Assembly (NCBI RefSeq): GCF_016918505.1
Contig: NZ_JAFFPZ010000026.1
Coordinates: forward strand, 1 to 40,008
Source: Desulforhopalus vacuolatus
GTDB taxonomy: Bacteria > Desulfobacterota > Desulfobulbia > Desulfobulbales > Desulfocapsaceae
Length of the DNA stretch: 40,008 bases
Direction: 5' to 3'
The notes under the pieces were generated by a model that was given only the letters and a program-made list of their open reading frames with translations, searched no databases and had not been told where the DNA came from. Every line of letters starts with the position of its first letter. Position 1 is the first letter of the stretch. Positions 25,152-33,992 of this stretch are shown one piece after another. The translations under genes were made by a program, and so were the position numbers.

Positions 25152-25374
25152 GGACTGTCTCCAGATAATGCTCTGATTCTTTTACCTGTTCGACATCAGT
25201 GTAATAATAGCGAGTTGGGTCAATACCGTTATTGTCGAGATATTGTGACATCTTGTCGAGGATGCCCACTGAATGGGTCACATACGGTAGAAAAACATAG
25301 ACAAAAGCCAGGCAGGTGCCAAGGGATGCCGCGAATTTTACCCATTTCAGAAACATGCCAGGTTCTTTCTTCAT
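25141..25374 (-). CDS. Small single-pass membrane protein in the YeiH operon
   Basis: The 77-residue protein has one membrane helix (FAASLGTCLAFVYVFLPYV, about 14-32) followed by a soluble tail with YYYTDVEQVKESEHYLE. GAGGATATAATG gives a clear start. It lies between the transporter (63 bases upstream) and the 208-residue gene (11-base overlap). It is not a recognised family. Such small single-pass proteins beside a carrier are often accessory subunits; that is inference. Confidence 0.75.
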   Translation of the reverse strand: MKKEPGMFLKWVKFAASLGTCLAFVYVFLPYVTHSVGILDKMSQYLDNNGIDPTRYYYTDVEQVKESEHYLETVLDK

Positions 25375-25436
25375 TATATCCTCGTATTTTCGGGCGGGAA
25401 AAGTGCTCCCGCCCGAAGTTATTCAAAAAGTTCTGT

Positions 25437-27179
25437 TTAGATCTTGGCGGTAATTTCCGGGAAGACCAGATAGAACATGATATATGCCATGGTCAGTGTC
25501 AGAATCAAATTGAGACTCTGTCCGCATGCATAGAGAATAAGGGGCTTGCCACCTTTGAAATACTTGGCTAATTCTCTGAAATTCGTTGATAACCCGATTG
25601 CCGCAAACGACAACGCAAAGAACCATCCACGCATCAGTCTGGTGCCCCCGCGAACCACACCCTGATCAAGCATTGCATCAGCCATTCCAGCATTCAAGCT
25701 GCTGTCGATAATTGAAAACAGAATGGAAGCAGCAAGAAAACCGAGAACGAATTTAGGGAAACGAAGCCATATCTCACCAGCTCCGACAGTTTTACCCGCT
25801 TGACGCTCAACTCTCGTACACCAGTACAGAGCAACACAGAAAGCGGTTACACCGATCATGACATTCTGAATCATTTTAATCGTCGCCGCTACATACATCG
25901 CTTTTTCACCAAGAAATGCACCCGCTGCGGCAACTGCACCGGTTGAATCGATGGTTCCGCCCATCCAGGCACCACCAAGAATCTCCGGTATCCCCACTGC
26001 TTTAATAAAGGCAGGCATGGCAATCATCATAATAGCGGTGAAGACCAGCGACAAACCTATGGACAGCGTCAATTCCTCTTTTTTAGCACGACAGGCTGCC
26101 GCAGTGGCAATAGCTGCTGAAGTCCCGCATACCGACATATCGGCTGAGATGACGACATTCAGCGTTTTTGAGGGCATCTTGATGACCTTCTGACCAAAAA
26201 TGTAGGTAGAGATCAGTACTATAGGCGTTACGACCCAGGCAACAAAGATACCCGGAATACCAATCGCCATAATTTTGCCAAAAAGGACTTCTGCACCGAG
26301 CAGAACCAGACCGGTTTTGATAAAAAATTCTACCTGACAGGCTGGCAGAACCCATTTGGGGGTACCGATACTGTTGGCGATAATCATCCCGAGAAGGATT
26401 CCCCAGGCCTCTGCACCAAAACCATACTGTTTAGATATCGCCTGGCCACCGAGCATATAGGCAAGAACGGCAACCAGAAAAACAATAACGAAGCCTTTCG
26501 CAAATTCTGAAAAGCTTTTCTTCATAAGCGCGAGTCCTGTTCCAAAAATCACGATGAAGAAGGCGCATAGACCGATCAGGGTCGGAATGAAATTATATGC
26601 TTTATTTGCTGTCTTCTTTTTTGCAGATGAGGCTTTCTTATCGAGAGCCCGCCAGTCTGCTATCTTTGCAATGGCTGCTCCATTTAAGGTTTGATCTGTA
26701 AACGCAGCTATACCCGCGGCCTCTTCAGCCTGTTGCGCCATCTGCAAAGCAGCTGCGGCTTTAGCTTGAGCGTCCTCAAAGGCAGGCATTGCTTTGTCAT
26801 TCAGCGTTTTAGCCTGGGCATCGCTCATTATGAAAGCATCAAGCGGATTGTCTTTCCAGTAACCGGGATGTTTCGTCCAATGACTGACGAATTTACCGAA
26901 GGCTGAATTAGACCCTTTTATTTTATTGAGGTCATTTTCGGCCTTATACCAGGCTGTAGTCTTGAAAGGAGCTTTTGCTGCTTCGACGGACTGTATCTGG
27001 CTTGCTGCCTGAATTTTCGTGGCAATTTCTGCCTTTGGGCCAAAGCCGAAATACGCAGTGAGACTTACGGCAATGATTAAGAACCCCAGCCAGATGGCAA
27101 GGTAATCCTCCTTTGTCCAGAGATCAGACCAGCTGCTGCGGCTGTCATCAATAACAACGTTTGTGTCTGTTTGAGCCAT
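25437..27179 (-). CDS. YeiH-family putative anion/sulfate exporter, long form
   Basis: The 580-residue inner-membrane carrier belongs to the YeiH/UPF0324 family (putative sulfate or other anion export). Usual members have about 350 residues and ten helices. Here an extra N-terminal helix (about 29-47) is followed by about 140 mainly helical, Ala/Lys-rich soluble residues (about 50-190) before the standard core. Core motifs include [33 protein letters not shown] and [20 protein letters not shown] chose the start at 27179 because AAGGAGG precedes it; the frame from 27245 has no support. It heads an operon of three genes, and the leader contains element R2. The transported ion is not shown by sequence. 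Confidence 0.85.
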   Translation of the reverse strand: MAQTDTNVVIDDSRSSWSDLWTKEDYLAIWLGFLIIAVSLTAYFGFGPKAEIATKIQAASQIQSVEAAKAPFKTTAWYKAENDLNKIKGSNSAFGKFVSHWTKHPGYWKDNPLDAFIMSDAQAKTLNDKAMPAFEDAQAKAAAALQMAQQAEEAAGIAAFTDQTLNGAAIAKIADWRALDKKASSAKKKTANKAYNFIPTLIGLCAFFIVIFGTGLALMKKSFSEFAKGFVIVFLVAVLAYMLGGQAISKQYGFGAEAWGILLGMIIANSIGTPKWVLPACQVEFFIKTGLVLLGAEVLFGKIMAIGIPGIFVAWVVTPIVLISTYIFGQKVIKMPSKTLNVVISADMSVCGTSAAIATAAACRAKKEELTLSIGLSLVFTAIMMIAMPAFIKAVGIPEILGGAWMGGTIDSTGAVAAAGAFLGEKAMYVAATIKMIQNVMIGVTAFCVALYWCTRVERQAGKTVGAGEIWLRFPKFVLGFLAASILFSIIDSSLNAGMADAMLDQGVVRGGTRLMRGWFFALSFAAIGLSTNFRELAKYFKGGKPLILYACGQSLNLILTLTMAYIMFYLVFPEITAKI

Positions 27180-27338
27180 TAATTCGTGCCTCCTTGTTTT
27201 TAGGGAACCCTTTAATCTCTTATTCGGTCGACATGACCACATCAATATACTGCGAATTAGAGTAATAAAATGAAACCCTTACACAAAATATCACACGAAG
27301 TCAATATAGAGGACTTGCGATATAATGGAAGCTTTAAT

Positions 27339-27492
27339 AATCAGTCTTTCGTCCATCTTCTTCGTTACAGGCAAAAAAAATTATCCTCCGACAAAGCGAA
27401 GAACGAGACGTCGATATATCAATCAGATAGGTGGGGTGGATTTCTCCCTGGGCCTCGAATATAAACGAATGTAAAATTATTCAAGGCCTCCT
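27339..27492 (-). promoter_or_regulatory. Conserved upstream element R, copy 2
   Basis: It matches 21211-21365 in the same orientation and at a similar distance (160 bases) from the next minus-strand start, the YeiH gene. Strongest shared blocks are the plus-strand 'gttacag.caaaaaa', 'ttatcctc' and 'cctcgaata..aacgaa'. The stem region reads CGAC/GTCG here instead of CGGAG/CTCCG, so pairing may be kept while bases differ. Confidence 0.55.
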
Positions 27493-27753
27493 TAAAAAAG
27501 TAGTCGAGGCTTACTTAATTAGATTGCTGACAATCTGAAGAGACAAAAGATATTGAGCAGGTTTTAGCTCCTTCTTCCTCTGCAATAACCCCTGGTTTGC
27601 TACCAAAAGACATCATTTGCAGCATCAGAGGGGTGAGACCATGGTGTCACGCAGAGACTTCACAAATCAATAGAGCGGCACACGCTGGCGGAGAATCTGC
27701 GAGGTTTCCTGGGCAGCGCCTGCGCGATGGTTCGTGGGAGAGTATCAAAGGTA
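27493..27753. other. Non-coding or decayed spacer
   Basis: No gene that I can support. A short plus frame over 27597-27797 lacks a good ribosome site and overlaps the minus-strand hypothetical gene. The composition changes to AT-rich just beyond it. Confidence 0.35.
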
Positions 27754-28215
27754 TTAATGATCATCAAAACGAAATGGTATTCCAAGTATTAGATTAACTT
27801 TTTTGGATTTTAACTTGTACTCACGATTATGAATATTTAACATTATCTCTTTTAGGAAATTAAATCTTGGATGTTTTAAACTAAATTTCGTTATTTCTGA
27901 TGAGGGAATATTATCGACTTTTAAATTTCCTAAATAGGTATCTAAAGTATTCTTTTTACTATTTACGCTGTCTACACAATAATCAAAGAAAGATATTTCT
28001 CCTTTATAGCAAAATATTGCAGTCCACCTTTCACTGGTTGGCCTGTGTCCGAATAAAGAAATAAAGTAACTGGGCAAATCGTCTTGATTGTCATGTGTAT
28101 ATGACAACGGAGCATCCAGTACTTTTATTCTTCGACGTAATCTGTTTTTTATTAATTCATTTTCTTTTAAAAATCTCGTAATAGACTGGGGAACTCTTTC
28201 GTATATGAAAGTCAT
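27754..28215 (-). CDS. Hypothetical protein, AT-rich
   Basis: The 153-residue soluble protein is not a recognised family. It is basic and aromatic (DDLPSYFISLFGHRPTSERW, YKGEISFFDYCVDSV), with no membrane segment or signal. Codon and base use is much more AT-rich than the ior/paaK block, which suggests acquisition by transfer. AAAGG lies before the ATG. It stands alone in the degraded accessory zone next to the frameshifted membrane protein. Confidence 0.55.
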   Translation of the reverse strand: MTFIYERVPQSITRFLKENELIKNRLRRRIKVLDAPLSYTHDNQDDLPSYFISLFGHRPTSERWTAIFCYKGEISFFDYCVDSVNSKKNTLDTYLGNLKVDNIPSSEITKFSLKHPRFNFLKEIMLNIHNREYKLKSKKVNLILGIPFRFDDH

Positions 28216-28339
28216 CTTTGGCCTTTATAAAAATAAATATGCATAACGTCAAGTTCGTCGGCGAGGTTCAGCAAACCTGAGAAAGGTCTTAAAAAGAGGT
28301 TCCCGTTGGAAGTTTTCACTGGCAAGCGTGTTGCATTTA

Positions 28340-28965
28340 TTACTTGAATTCAGAATTCTCTCTCTGACTTGAAATATCATTTTGAATGGTTGATTCCTCA
28401 TTTCTTATCTGCCGAGTCCTTTCTGCCTCTCGCTCTATTGTTTTGATCATTTTCTGGTCGTGCAGATATTTTTGGTATTCAAACCGCAGGGTTGGCGCTG
28501 CCCCAATCAATAGAACAACCAATAATAACAATAAGGCAACAAATGGTCTTCGACGTTGATGAAGCAAGAGAGACAGGCTAAAAGCAACTGACAAATCGAC
28601 GAGGACGAACAGCACAAAGGGGATGCGATGAAATTTTCCCCCACCGTAGATGAATTCAGTCGCGATGCACAGCGCAATACCTGCCAGGAAGACGCAGCGT
28701 ATCCTGGTGATTTGAGTCTCTTTCCACCCCCGCATTCGAAACAGTAATACGCTCAGGATGATCATCGAAGGCCAGTGAGCAGTGGCCCAGCTTAAGTTTA
28801 GAGGCAAGGCATATTCTTTAAAAATACATCTCCTACCCCCCATAGTAAGGGATAGCGAAATTCAACAGCGATGAATCCACAGGCCAGGTTAACAACAATC
28901 AAAAACACAGGAATGACGATTGCTGGATGTGTCCATAGAGCAGGGAGTTGTCGGGGGGGAGTCAT
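28340..28965 (-). pseudogene. Membrane protein broken by a frameshift
   Basis: Two minus-strand frames join at a T run near 28817-28826. The upstream frame, from ATG 28965, gives a hydrophobic start (HPAIVIPVFLIVVNLACGF) through LLWGVGDVF and soon stops. The downstream frame continues with YALPLNLSWATAHWPSM, several membrane helices (LLLLLVVLLIGAAPTL) and a charged tail. One extra T would restore one frame. No family is recognised. The upstream end abuts the HD-gene fragment at 28992, so the 5' region may be rearranged. Confidence 0.55.
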
Positions 28966-28991
28966 TTTAAATGGAATTATTTGTTATTTTT

Positions 28992-29316
28992 ATAGATGGG
29001 AAATCGGTCAACTATGCATGATTTGGCGTCAAAATTTTATAGGAAAAGAATGTCCTGGCCAGGCTGGATGGCTCCGTTCGTGATCTTGTTCTACGCATCA
29101 TCACCAGCCACAATCGTACCTTCCTGCCGACAGAGGAAAGTGCAACCTGCCTGTTTTTTCCAAGTTGCTCAGAGATGCAGACAATCTCGATATCTGGCGG
29201 GTGGTGACTGAGTATTACCAGCAAAAAGACCAGACAACCGACACCGGCCTTGAACTTGGCCTGCCAGACACCCCCGTTTGTTCTGATGCCGTGGTGCAGG
29301 ACCTCCTTGCCGGAAG
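28992..29316 (+). pseudogene. Partial duplicate of the HD-domain gene
   Basis: This stretch corresponds to about 23665-23990 of the intact HD gene with scattered substitutions and small indels ('gatgggaaatcggtcaac' and 'gaggaaagtgcaacctgcct' are shared exactly). It keeps the RDAD..DIWRVV coding region but begins mid-gene, changes frame at indels and ends at 'gccggaagaa'. It cannot make the HD enzyme. The sequence then passes into a piece resembling the 3' end of the FAD-oxidoreductase gene and a RAYT tail. Confidence 0.8.
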
Positions 29317-29351
29317 AACCCGCATTTTACTGCATTTTCACTTCTCAATAG

Positions 29352-29489
29352 CCTGAAATTTCCCAAAATAAAACATTACGCAATGCGCAAATCAAAATCG
29401 CTCATATTAGCTACGGATATACTTTAAAGGCAATTGCAGAACACCTGAAAATTCATTACACCACTGTTAACAAGATAGTTAAAAAGTGA
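29352..29489 (+). pseudogene. 3' remnant of a RAYT (REP-associated tyrosine transposase) gene
   Basis: In the plus frame ending at TGA 29487-29489 it reads LRNAQIKIAHISYGYTLKAI then AEHLKIHYTTVNKIVKK, the C-terminal helix-turn-helix of RAYT transposases. It matches the tail of the disrupted RAYT at 31614-33578 but has no IS insertion. The catalytic domain is missing. Confidence 0.75.
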
Positions 29490-30376
29490 TTTTTCAAGAC
29501 CTGACCCCATTGTTTCTTGTAAGCGTCCAGTTTTTTGAAGCGGCATCCAGACGGATCGGGGCTATCCTCGTCAATATCATCAGGATCTCTACAGCCCTGG
29601 TTCTGTTCTCCTGCTATCTTTATAGCAGGCACGGGTATCTGATCCCTTTACATTTCCCGGCCCGGGCATGGCTTTATTTGGGGCTATCTGGGGCAATCGG
29701 TTTTTTCCTGGGGGACATCTGTCTGTTCAAGGCTCTGGTGGAACTGGGGCCACGCCTAGCCCTGCTTATGTTCAGCTTGTCTGCCCCCATGACAGCTATT
29801 CTGGGATGGGCCTTTTTAGGCGAGACCTATCTGCCTATGCAATGGGCCGGGATGCTGGTCACCCTGACCGGTGTCTGTATGGTCATCCTTGAGAAAAACA
29901 GCAAGCTCCCCTTACCCGGTCAAAAATTCAGCCGCAAGGCTAATTTTAAAGGGGTTTTATTCGGCATCGGTGCCATGTTGGGACAAGCTGGGGGCTATGT
30001 ATTGAGTAAAGCCGGGATGCAGACAGCAGAAGGATTTCTGGACCCCTTTGCTGCCACTCAGATCAGGGCCTTTGCCTGTTTTATCCTCTTTTTCACTCTA
30101 ACCAGGAAATGGGGTCAGGTTGCAACGGCAGTCAAAGATATTCGGGACGTTGCCTTTACAACTGCAGGAGCTGTGATCGGCCCATTTATAGGCGTATCTC
30201 TCTCCTTGATGGTTCTTCAATACTTCACGGCGGGGATAGCTTCGACCTTTTTATCATTAACTCCGATCTGCATCATCCCTTTTTCTATTTATATCCACAA
30301 AGAGCATGTGTCCATGAAGGCCTTTACCGGTGCGGTTATAGCCGTGGCTGGAATCTGGCTGTTGATGTATAAATAG
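29486..30376 (+). CDS. EamA/DMT-family transporter, 5' end replaced by RAYT/REP sequence
   Basis: The 296-residue drug/metabolite transporter protein carries two EamA repeats (about 15-130 and 150-295), with IGFFLGDICLFKALVELGP and FIGVSLSLMVLQYFTAGIA. The first membrane helix and normal start are missing: the first 12 codons are read from the REP sequence, and homology resumes at FFEAASRRIGAILVN. The only start is GTG at 29486, overlapping the RAYT stop (GTGA). It was probably inactivated, or at best makes a shortened carrier. Base composition is close to the core genes, unlike its accessory neighbours. Confidence 0.7.
   Translation: MIFQDLTPLFLVSVQFFEAASRRIGAILVNIIRISTALVLFSCYLYSRHGYLIPLHFPARAWLYLGLSGAIGFFLGDICLFKALVELGPRLALLMFSLSAPMTAILGWAFLGETYLPMQWAGMLVTLTGVCMVILEKNSKLPLPGQKFSRKANFKGVLFGIGAMLGQAGGYVLSKAGMQTAEGFLDPFAATQIRAFACFILFFTLTRKWGQVATAVKDIRDVAFTTAGAVIGPFIGVSLSLMVLQYFTAGIASTFLSLTPICIIPFSIYIHKEHVSMKAFTGAVIAVAGIWLLMYK
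29490..29516. repeat. REP sequence, copy 1
   Basis: 'tttttcaagacctgacccca' directly follows the RAYT tail. The same sequence flanks the other RAYT locus at 31593-31614 and 33604-33632. Confidence 0.75.
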
Positions 30377-30471
30377 AACTCAACCCTCTTTATTATTTAA
30401 AAACAACACTTACAATCAAAAACAGTTTTTTGAAATACTGCACAAATATTGAGGCGACTCAAAATATTTAC

Positions 30472-31443
30472 CTATGCATCATGGCTGCTTGGAATAAAAT
30501 ACAAGCTTATCTGAAAAATTAAGTTCACACCTGGAATAAAGAACAGTAAAGCCAACCAACGGCTTTTTCCAATATCTGAAATTCGTTTTAAAGAGATTAT
30601 TATAAACGAACTGATAAGCATAAGGAATAATATAATAAGGACTCCCATGCATGCAGAAGAAAGTATTCCAAATAACGCCCACACGAAGGCTAAAGCACCA
30701 TCGGGTGAATTAGATATAAATTTCAGCATTAATACATAATAAAAGCTTAATGCTATGAGAATACTTTGAATAATTAACGTCCCCAAGAAATAATCTAACT
30801 GCTGCATTACCCCTTCTGGGAAAAGATACTTATAAAAAATTGAGTACTCATTATGAACCCTTCGATTTACAAATGCAGTGAAATAAAAAGGAATTATTAC
30901 AAATACAGGCAGGGCTATGATGGTACTAAAAATGAGATTAAAGATGCTGCGATGTAATGCAAATGATGTAAAAGCAACAAGTATAAAAATTTGCTGTATA
31001 CAAAAAATAATTTTCAAACAGACATTGAAACTGAGAAATTCTTCTTTAATTTTTGAAAAGCTTAATGGCAATGCTCTCTTTTTATCTTGATTCTGATTTT
31101 TATTTTCTTTAGCATCCTCTCTTGTTTTTTGTATTTTTTCCTCTTTAGGAGCTTCAGATTGAAACTTTTTGTATTTTGAAAAAATTATACCGCAGGACTC
31201 ACACATTTCTGTAGCATTATTATTAACAGCATTACACTTTGGGCATATTTTTGATATTGAATTGGTAGCTGACTGTGACACAACGGGTTTGACTGAAGGC
31301 TTCTCAAGGATAATAATATTAGCACATTTTTTACATTTTACTTTAACCTTGTTTCTTGGTAACTGATTCAAATCAATAGAAAAAACGCTTTTGCAGCCTG
31401 AGCATGTGATCTGGGTTAAATGGTTTTTCTTTTCCTGAGTCAT
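30472..31443 (-). CDS. Zinc-ribbon membrane protein
   Basis: The 323-residue protein has an N-terminal MJ0042-type zinc finger (Cys14, Cys17, Cys37, Cys40) and a second ribbon (Cys67, Cys70, Cys81, Cys84; ICPKC and MCESC). A charged linker rich in Lys/Glu leads to four or more membrane helices. The last part, RISDIGKSRWLALLFFIPGV, resembles the tail of DUF805 membrane proteins. It may sense or recruit factors at the membrane; the function is unknown. AGGA precedes the ATG. It is AT-rich and convergent with the DMT gene. Confidence 0.75.
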   Translation of the reverse strand: MTQEKKNHLTQITCSGCKSVFSIDLNQLPRNKVKVKCKKCANIIILEKPSVKPVVSQSATNSISKICPKCNAVNNNATEMCESCGIIFSKYKKFQSEAPKEEKIQKTREDAKENKNQNQDKKRALPLSFSKIKEEFLSFNVCLKIIFCIQQIFILVAFTSFALHRSIFNLIFSTIIALPVFVIIPFYFTAFVNRRVHNEYSIFYKYLFPEGVMQQLDYFLGTLIIQSILIALSFYYVLMLKFISNSPDGALAFVWALFGILSSACMGVLIILFLMLISSFIIISLKRISDIGKSRWLALLFFIPGVNLIFQISLYFIPSSHDA

Positions 31444-31592
31444 TTTTTTCCTGTTGAGAAATATTTTAGAAGAATGTTAGAAGGCAATACCGATCCTCTT
31501 CCCATATAGAGATTTGTGAGATATTACAAAAGTAATTTTTATTACACCAGAACCATAAAAAAATCTATCTGTTTTTTTGTAAAATTAGAACA

Positions 31593-31614
31593 ACAGGGTC
31601 AGGTCTTGAAAAAT
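31593..31614. repeat. REP sequence, copy 2 (inverted)
   Basis: Plus strand 'acagggtcaggtcttgaaaa' is the inverted form of the REP at 29490 and 33604, with 'ccctgttgt' for 'ccccattgt'. It lies just past the RAYT stop. Confidence 0.75.
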
Positions 31615-31695
31615 TACTTTTTAACTATCTTGCTAACAGTGGTGTAATGGATTTTCAGGTGTTCTGCAATTGCCTTTTAATTATATCCATAGATA

Positions 31696-32805
31696 TTAAC
31701 CCGGTGTCCAAATAGATCTTATTATGTTATACTTCCTGCATGAAAACAACAAACCAAACAGACGGTAGAAACCTCCCGAGGGAAGTTCAACAATACAATC
31801 GAAACCAAGCCATCCGGCTCTTCCAAGAAGGCAAGAGTCGTAAAGAAATTATTGCGATTATTCAAGTCCACTATGACGTCTTGTGCAGGTGGATTCGCGC
31901 CTGGAAAAAGGGTGGCAAGAAAGCCATAAAGCTCAAAAAACGAGGCAGAACTCTCGGCGACAATCGTAAACTCACCCAGCAACAGGAGGATAAGCTGAAA
32001 GAACTGTTGATTAACAAGAGTCCACAGCAGCTGAATCTTCCCTTTGCCCTCTGGAACCGTAAGGCAATACAAGCTGTTATCTACCAAAATTTGGGGGTAA
32101 AAATCGCGATTCGCACAATGAGTGACTACATGAAACGCTGGGGGTTTACACCTCAAAAGCCACTCAAAAGAGCGTATGAACAAAATCCGAAAGCCGTGCA
32201 AAAATGGATAGATAAAACATATCCAGAGATTCATAAGCTCGCCAAAAGGGATGACGCTGAAATCTATTGGGGTGATGAAACCGGTATCAGAAACGATTGT
32301 CAGCATACACGTGGCTACGCCCCGAGAGGCCAAACACCGGTTGTTGACATCAATGCCAGGCGCTTCTCACTCAACATGATTTCAGCGGTTACAAACCAAG
32401 GGATGTTGCAGTTCATGATGTATGAAAGCAACATGACAGCTCGTGTTCTCATTAAATTCATGAAGCGATTGATTAAAGATGCAAAGCGTACCGTATTCTT
32501 GATCTTGGACAATTTACGTGTGCATCATGCCAAGTTAGTCAAAGCTTGGCTCGCACGGAACGAGGATGAGATCGAGGTCTTTTATCTCCCTTCTTACTCA
32601 CCAGAATTAAATCCTGACGAGTATCTAAATTGCGACTTAAAAACGGGAATCCGCAGTTCATCACCAGCTAGAAATCAAAAGGATCTGAAGAGCAAAGCAT
32701 TGAGTCACATGAGAATGTTCCAGAAAATTCCTTCAAGAGTAAAAAGCTATTTCAGGTATCCGGCGATCAAGTATGCAGCGTAGATCTATTACACCACCGG
32801 GTTAA
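31696..32805. mobile_element. IS630-family insertion sequence
   Basis: The 1110-bp element has imperfect 24-bp terminal inverted repeats (TTAACCCGGTG...ATAGATCT at 31696-31719 and 32782-32805) and a TA duplication at 31694-31695 and 32806-32807. It is inserted in a RAYT gene. The uninterrupted equivalent at 29352-29489 reads 'catattagc', confirming the TA target. Confidence 0.85.
31740..32783 (+). CDS. IS630-family transposase
   Basis: This 347-residue DDE transposase has an N-terminal helix-turn-helix (about 25-65, EGKSRKEIIAIIQVHYDVLC), a winged-helix-like segment, and the catalytic triad motifs IYWGDETGI, FLILDNLRVHHAK and YSPELNPDEYLN in order. The length and motifs are complete, and it lies within matching terminal repeats, so the element may still be active. 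Cut-and-paste transposition at TA sites is typical for the family. No ribosome site of note precedes the ATG. Confidence 0.9.
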   Translation: MKTTNQTDGRNLPREVQQYNRNQAIRLFQEGKSRKEIIAIIQVHYDVLCRWIRAWKKGGKKAIKLKKRGRTLGDNRKLTQQQEDKLKELLINKSPQQLNLPFALWNRKAIQAVIYQNLGVKIAIRTMSDYMKRWGFTPQKPLKRAYEQNPKAVQKWIDKTYPEIHKLAKRDDAEIYWGDETGIRNDCQHTRGYAPRGQTPVVDINARRFSLNMISAVTNQGMLQFMMYESNMTARVLIKFMKRLIKDAKRTVFLILDNLRVHHAKLVKAWLARNEDEIEVFYLPSYSPELNPDEYLNCDLKTGIRSSSPARNQKDLKSKALSHMRMFQKIPSRVKSYFRYPAIKYAA

Positions 32806-33603
32806 TAATATGAGCGATTTTGATTTGTTCATTGCGTAATGTTTTATTTTGGGGAATTTCAGGCGGAAAATATTTTTCAAGGAAGGTCTCTCTGCAAATA
32901 TCTGGGGACGGGGGATCTGGCCGATTGCTTTTGCTTCACATATTCGGCTTTGAATATCCGATATAAAGTCTGCACCGCCGAATATTACTTGACCGACCAA
33001 TTCCTTCCATGGACTTTCATCCATTACCTCCACGCCGGCTGCAACAAACTTCCTATATCCTTTACGGGCGACATCCTTTTCATTCGCAAACTGTCCCAGT
33101 ACCCAATCCACCGTCAAAAACTTAGAAACTTTGCAGGCGTAACCTGTTTCCTTGTAACTGCTCCACCCCCATGCCTTTGGTTGATTAACCATACCTGCAC
33201 GAACCGGATTCAGAACAATATATCGACAGAGTTCAAGTAAATGTGCATCGTTCTGAACGAGTATAGATTTGTACCGCCCTTGAAAAACGTGCCCCACGCG
33301 AGAATGTCTGCGGTTGAAGCTCTGCGTGTATACTCCGTTCAACTGCCGCATTCCAAGGCTGAGGTTTGGATCAAACGTTTCGATGAGGACGTGATAGTGG
33401 TTGTCCATCAGGCAATAAGCGTGACACAGCCAATTGTATTTTTCCACTACGGCTCCAAAAAAACATCCAAAAATATGCGTCGATCCGCATCCTCCAGGAA
33501 AATTCTTTCCCTGGCGTTTCCTCGAGAGGTTATATAATATATCGCTCCTGGATATTCTATTCTGAGTTGTCTTGCCATAGGCTGATCTTAAATCATATAA
33601 AAT

Positions 33604-33632
33604 GATTTTTCAAGACCTGACCCCATTGTTTT
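33604..33632. repeat. REP sequence, copy 3
   Basis: 'tttttcaagacctgacccca' is the same as at 29490. It lies just upstream of the RAYT start and is inverted relative to the copy at 31593, so REPs flank the RAYT gene as in typical REP/RAYT units. Confidence 0.75.
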
Positions 33633-33764
33633 CCTTCTGTCTAATCCAAAGTCATCAAACCCAAAAAACTATTTTCTATATAACCGGGCTTGTCCAACAA
33701 ACGGTTCAGATCCTGGTTCGCTCCGCTCTCACGATCTAACCTTATTCGTTATACATTTTGATAA

Positions 33765-33992
33765 CTATAATGTTTCAAGTATTGTATAGGTATTTTCGAT
33801 TAATTTATCCTGAGAATTATCGTATTTACACAGTAAAGCCTTTTCCATTGTGCCATTGCCAATAGATATTAAGTGGGCATTTCCTTTAAATATTTTTTCG
33901 TAGTAATGGACAATTTTTGAATCAATATTTTTATCATCAGCAATAGAAATTATGGTTTGAGTATCTTTTGGGGATCTAGAGTTAATGAATTT
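33765..33992 (-). pseudogene. In-frame C-terminal tail of the ATPase after a nonsense codon
   Basis: In the same minus-strand frame as the ATPase, 75 more sense codons follow the TAA at 33993-33995 and end at TAG 33765-33767. They read KFINSRSPKDTQTIISIADD and onward to ENTYTILETL. The QTIISIAD segment after a Walker B region is the type of sequence expected at the C-terminal end of an SMC/Rad50-like ATPase head, so the tail is probably original. Its codon use matches the upstream part. Confidence 0.65.

Larger units (their letters stand above)
31614..33578 (-). pseudogene. RAYT transposase gene, frameshifted and split by IS630
   Basis: On the minus strand, ATG 33578 starts MARQLRIEYPGAIYYITSRG, the N terminus of REP-associated tyrosine transposases. 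The frame is lost in a T7 run near 33453-33459 (a run of five or eight would restore VVEKYNWLCHAYCLMDNHYH). The HuH motif HYHVL and the GHVFQGRYKS region follow. Near 32868 another shift is likely, and IS630 lies in the C-terminal helix-turn-helix coding region. The tail beyond it (AEHLKIHYTTVSKIVKK) ends at 31614, also with an extra stop. RAYTs mobilise REP sequences by single-strand transposition; this copy is dead. REP copies flank it. Confidence 0.8.

Noticed and set aside
27597-27797. 66-codon plus frame with a protein-like end
   Set aside because: It overlaps the 3' end of the better-supported minus-strand gene and lacks a ribosome site.
32839-33240. Plus-strand frames opposite the RAYT remnant
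   Set aside because: The minus strand holds the transposase motifs; the plus frames are shadows.
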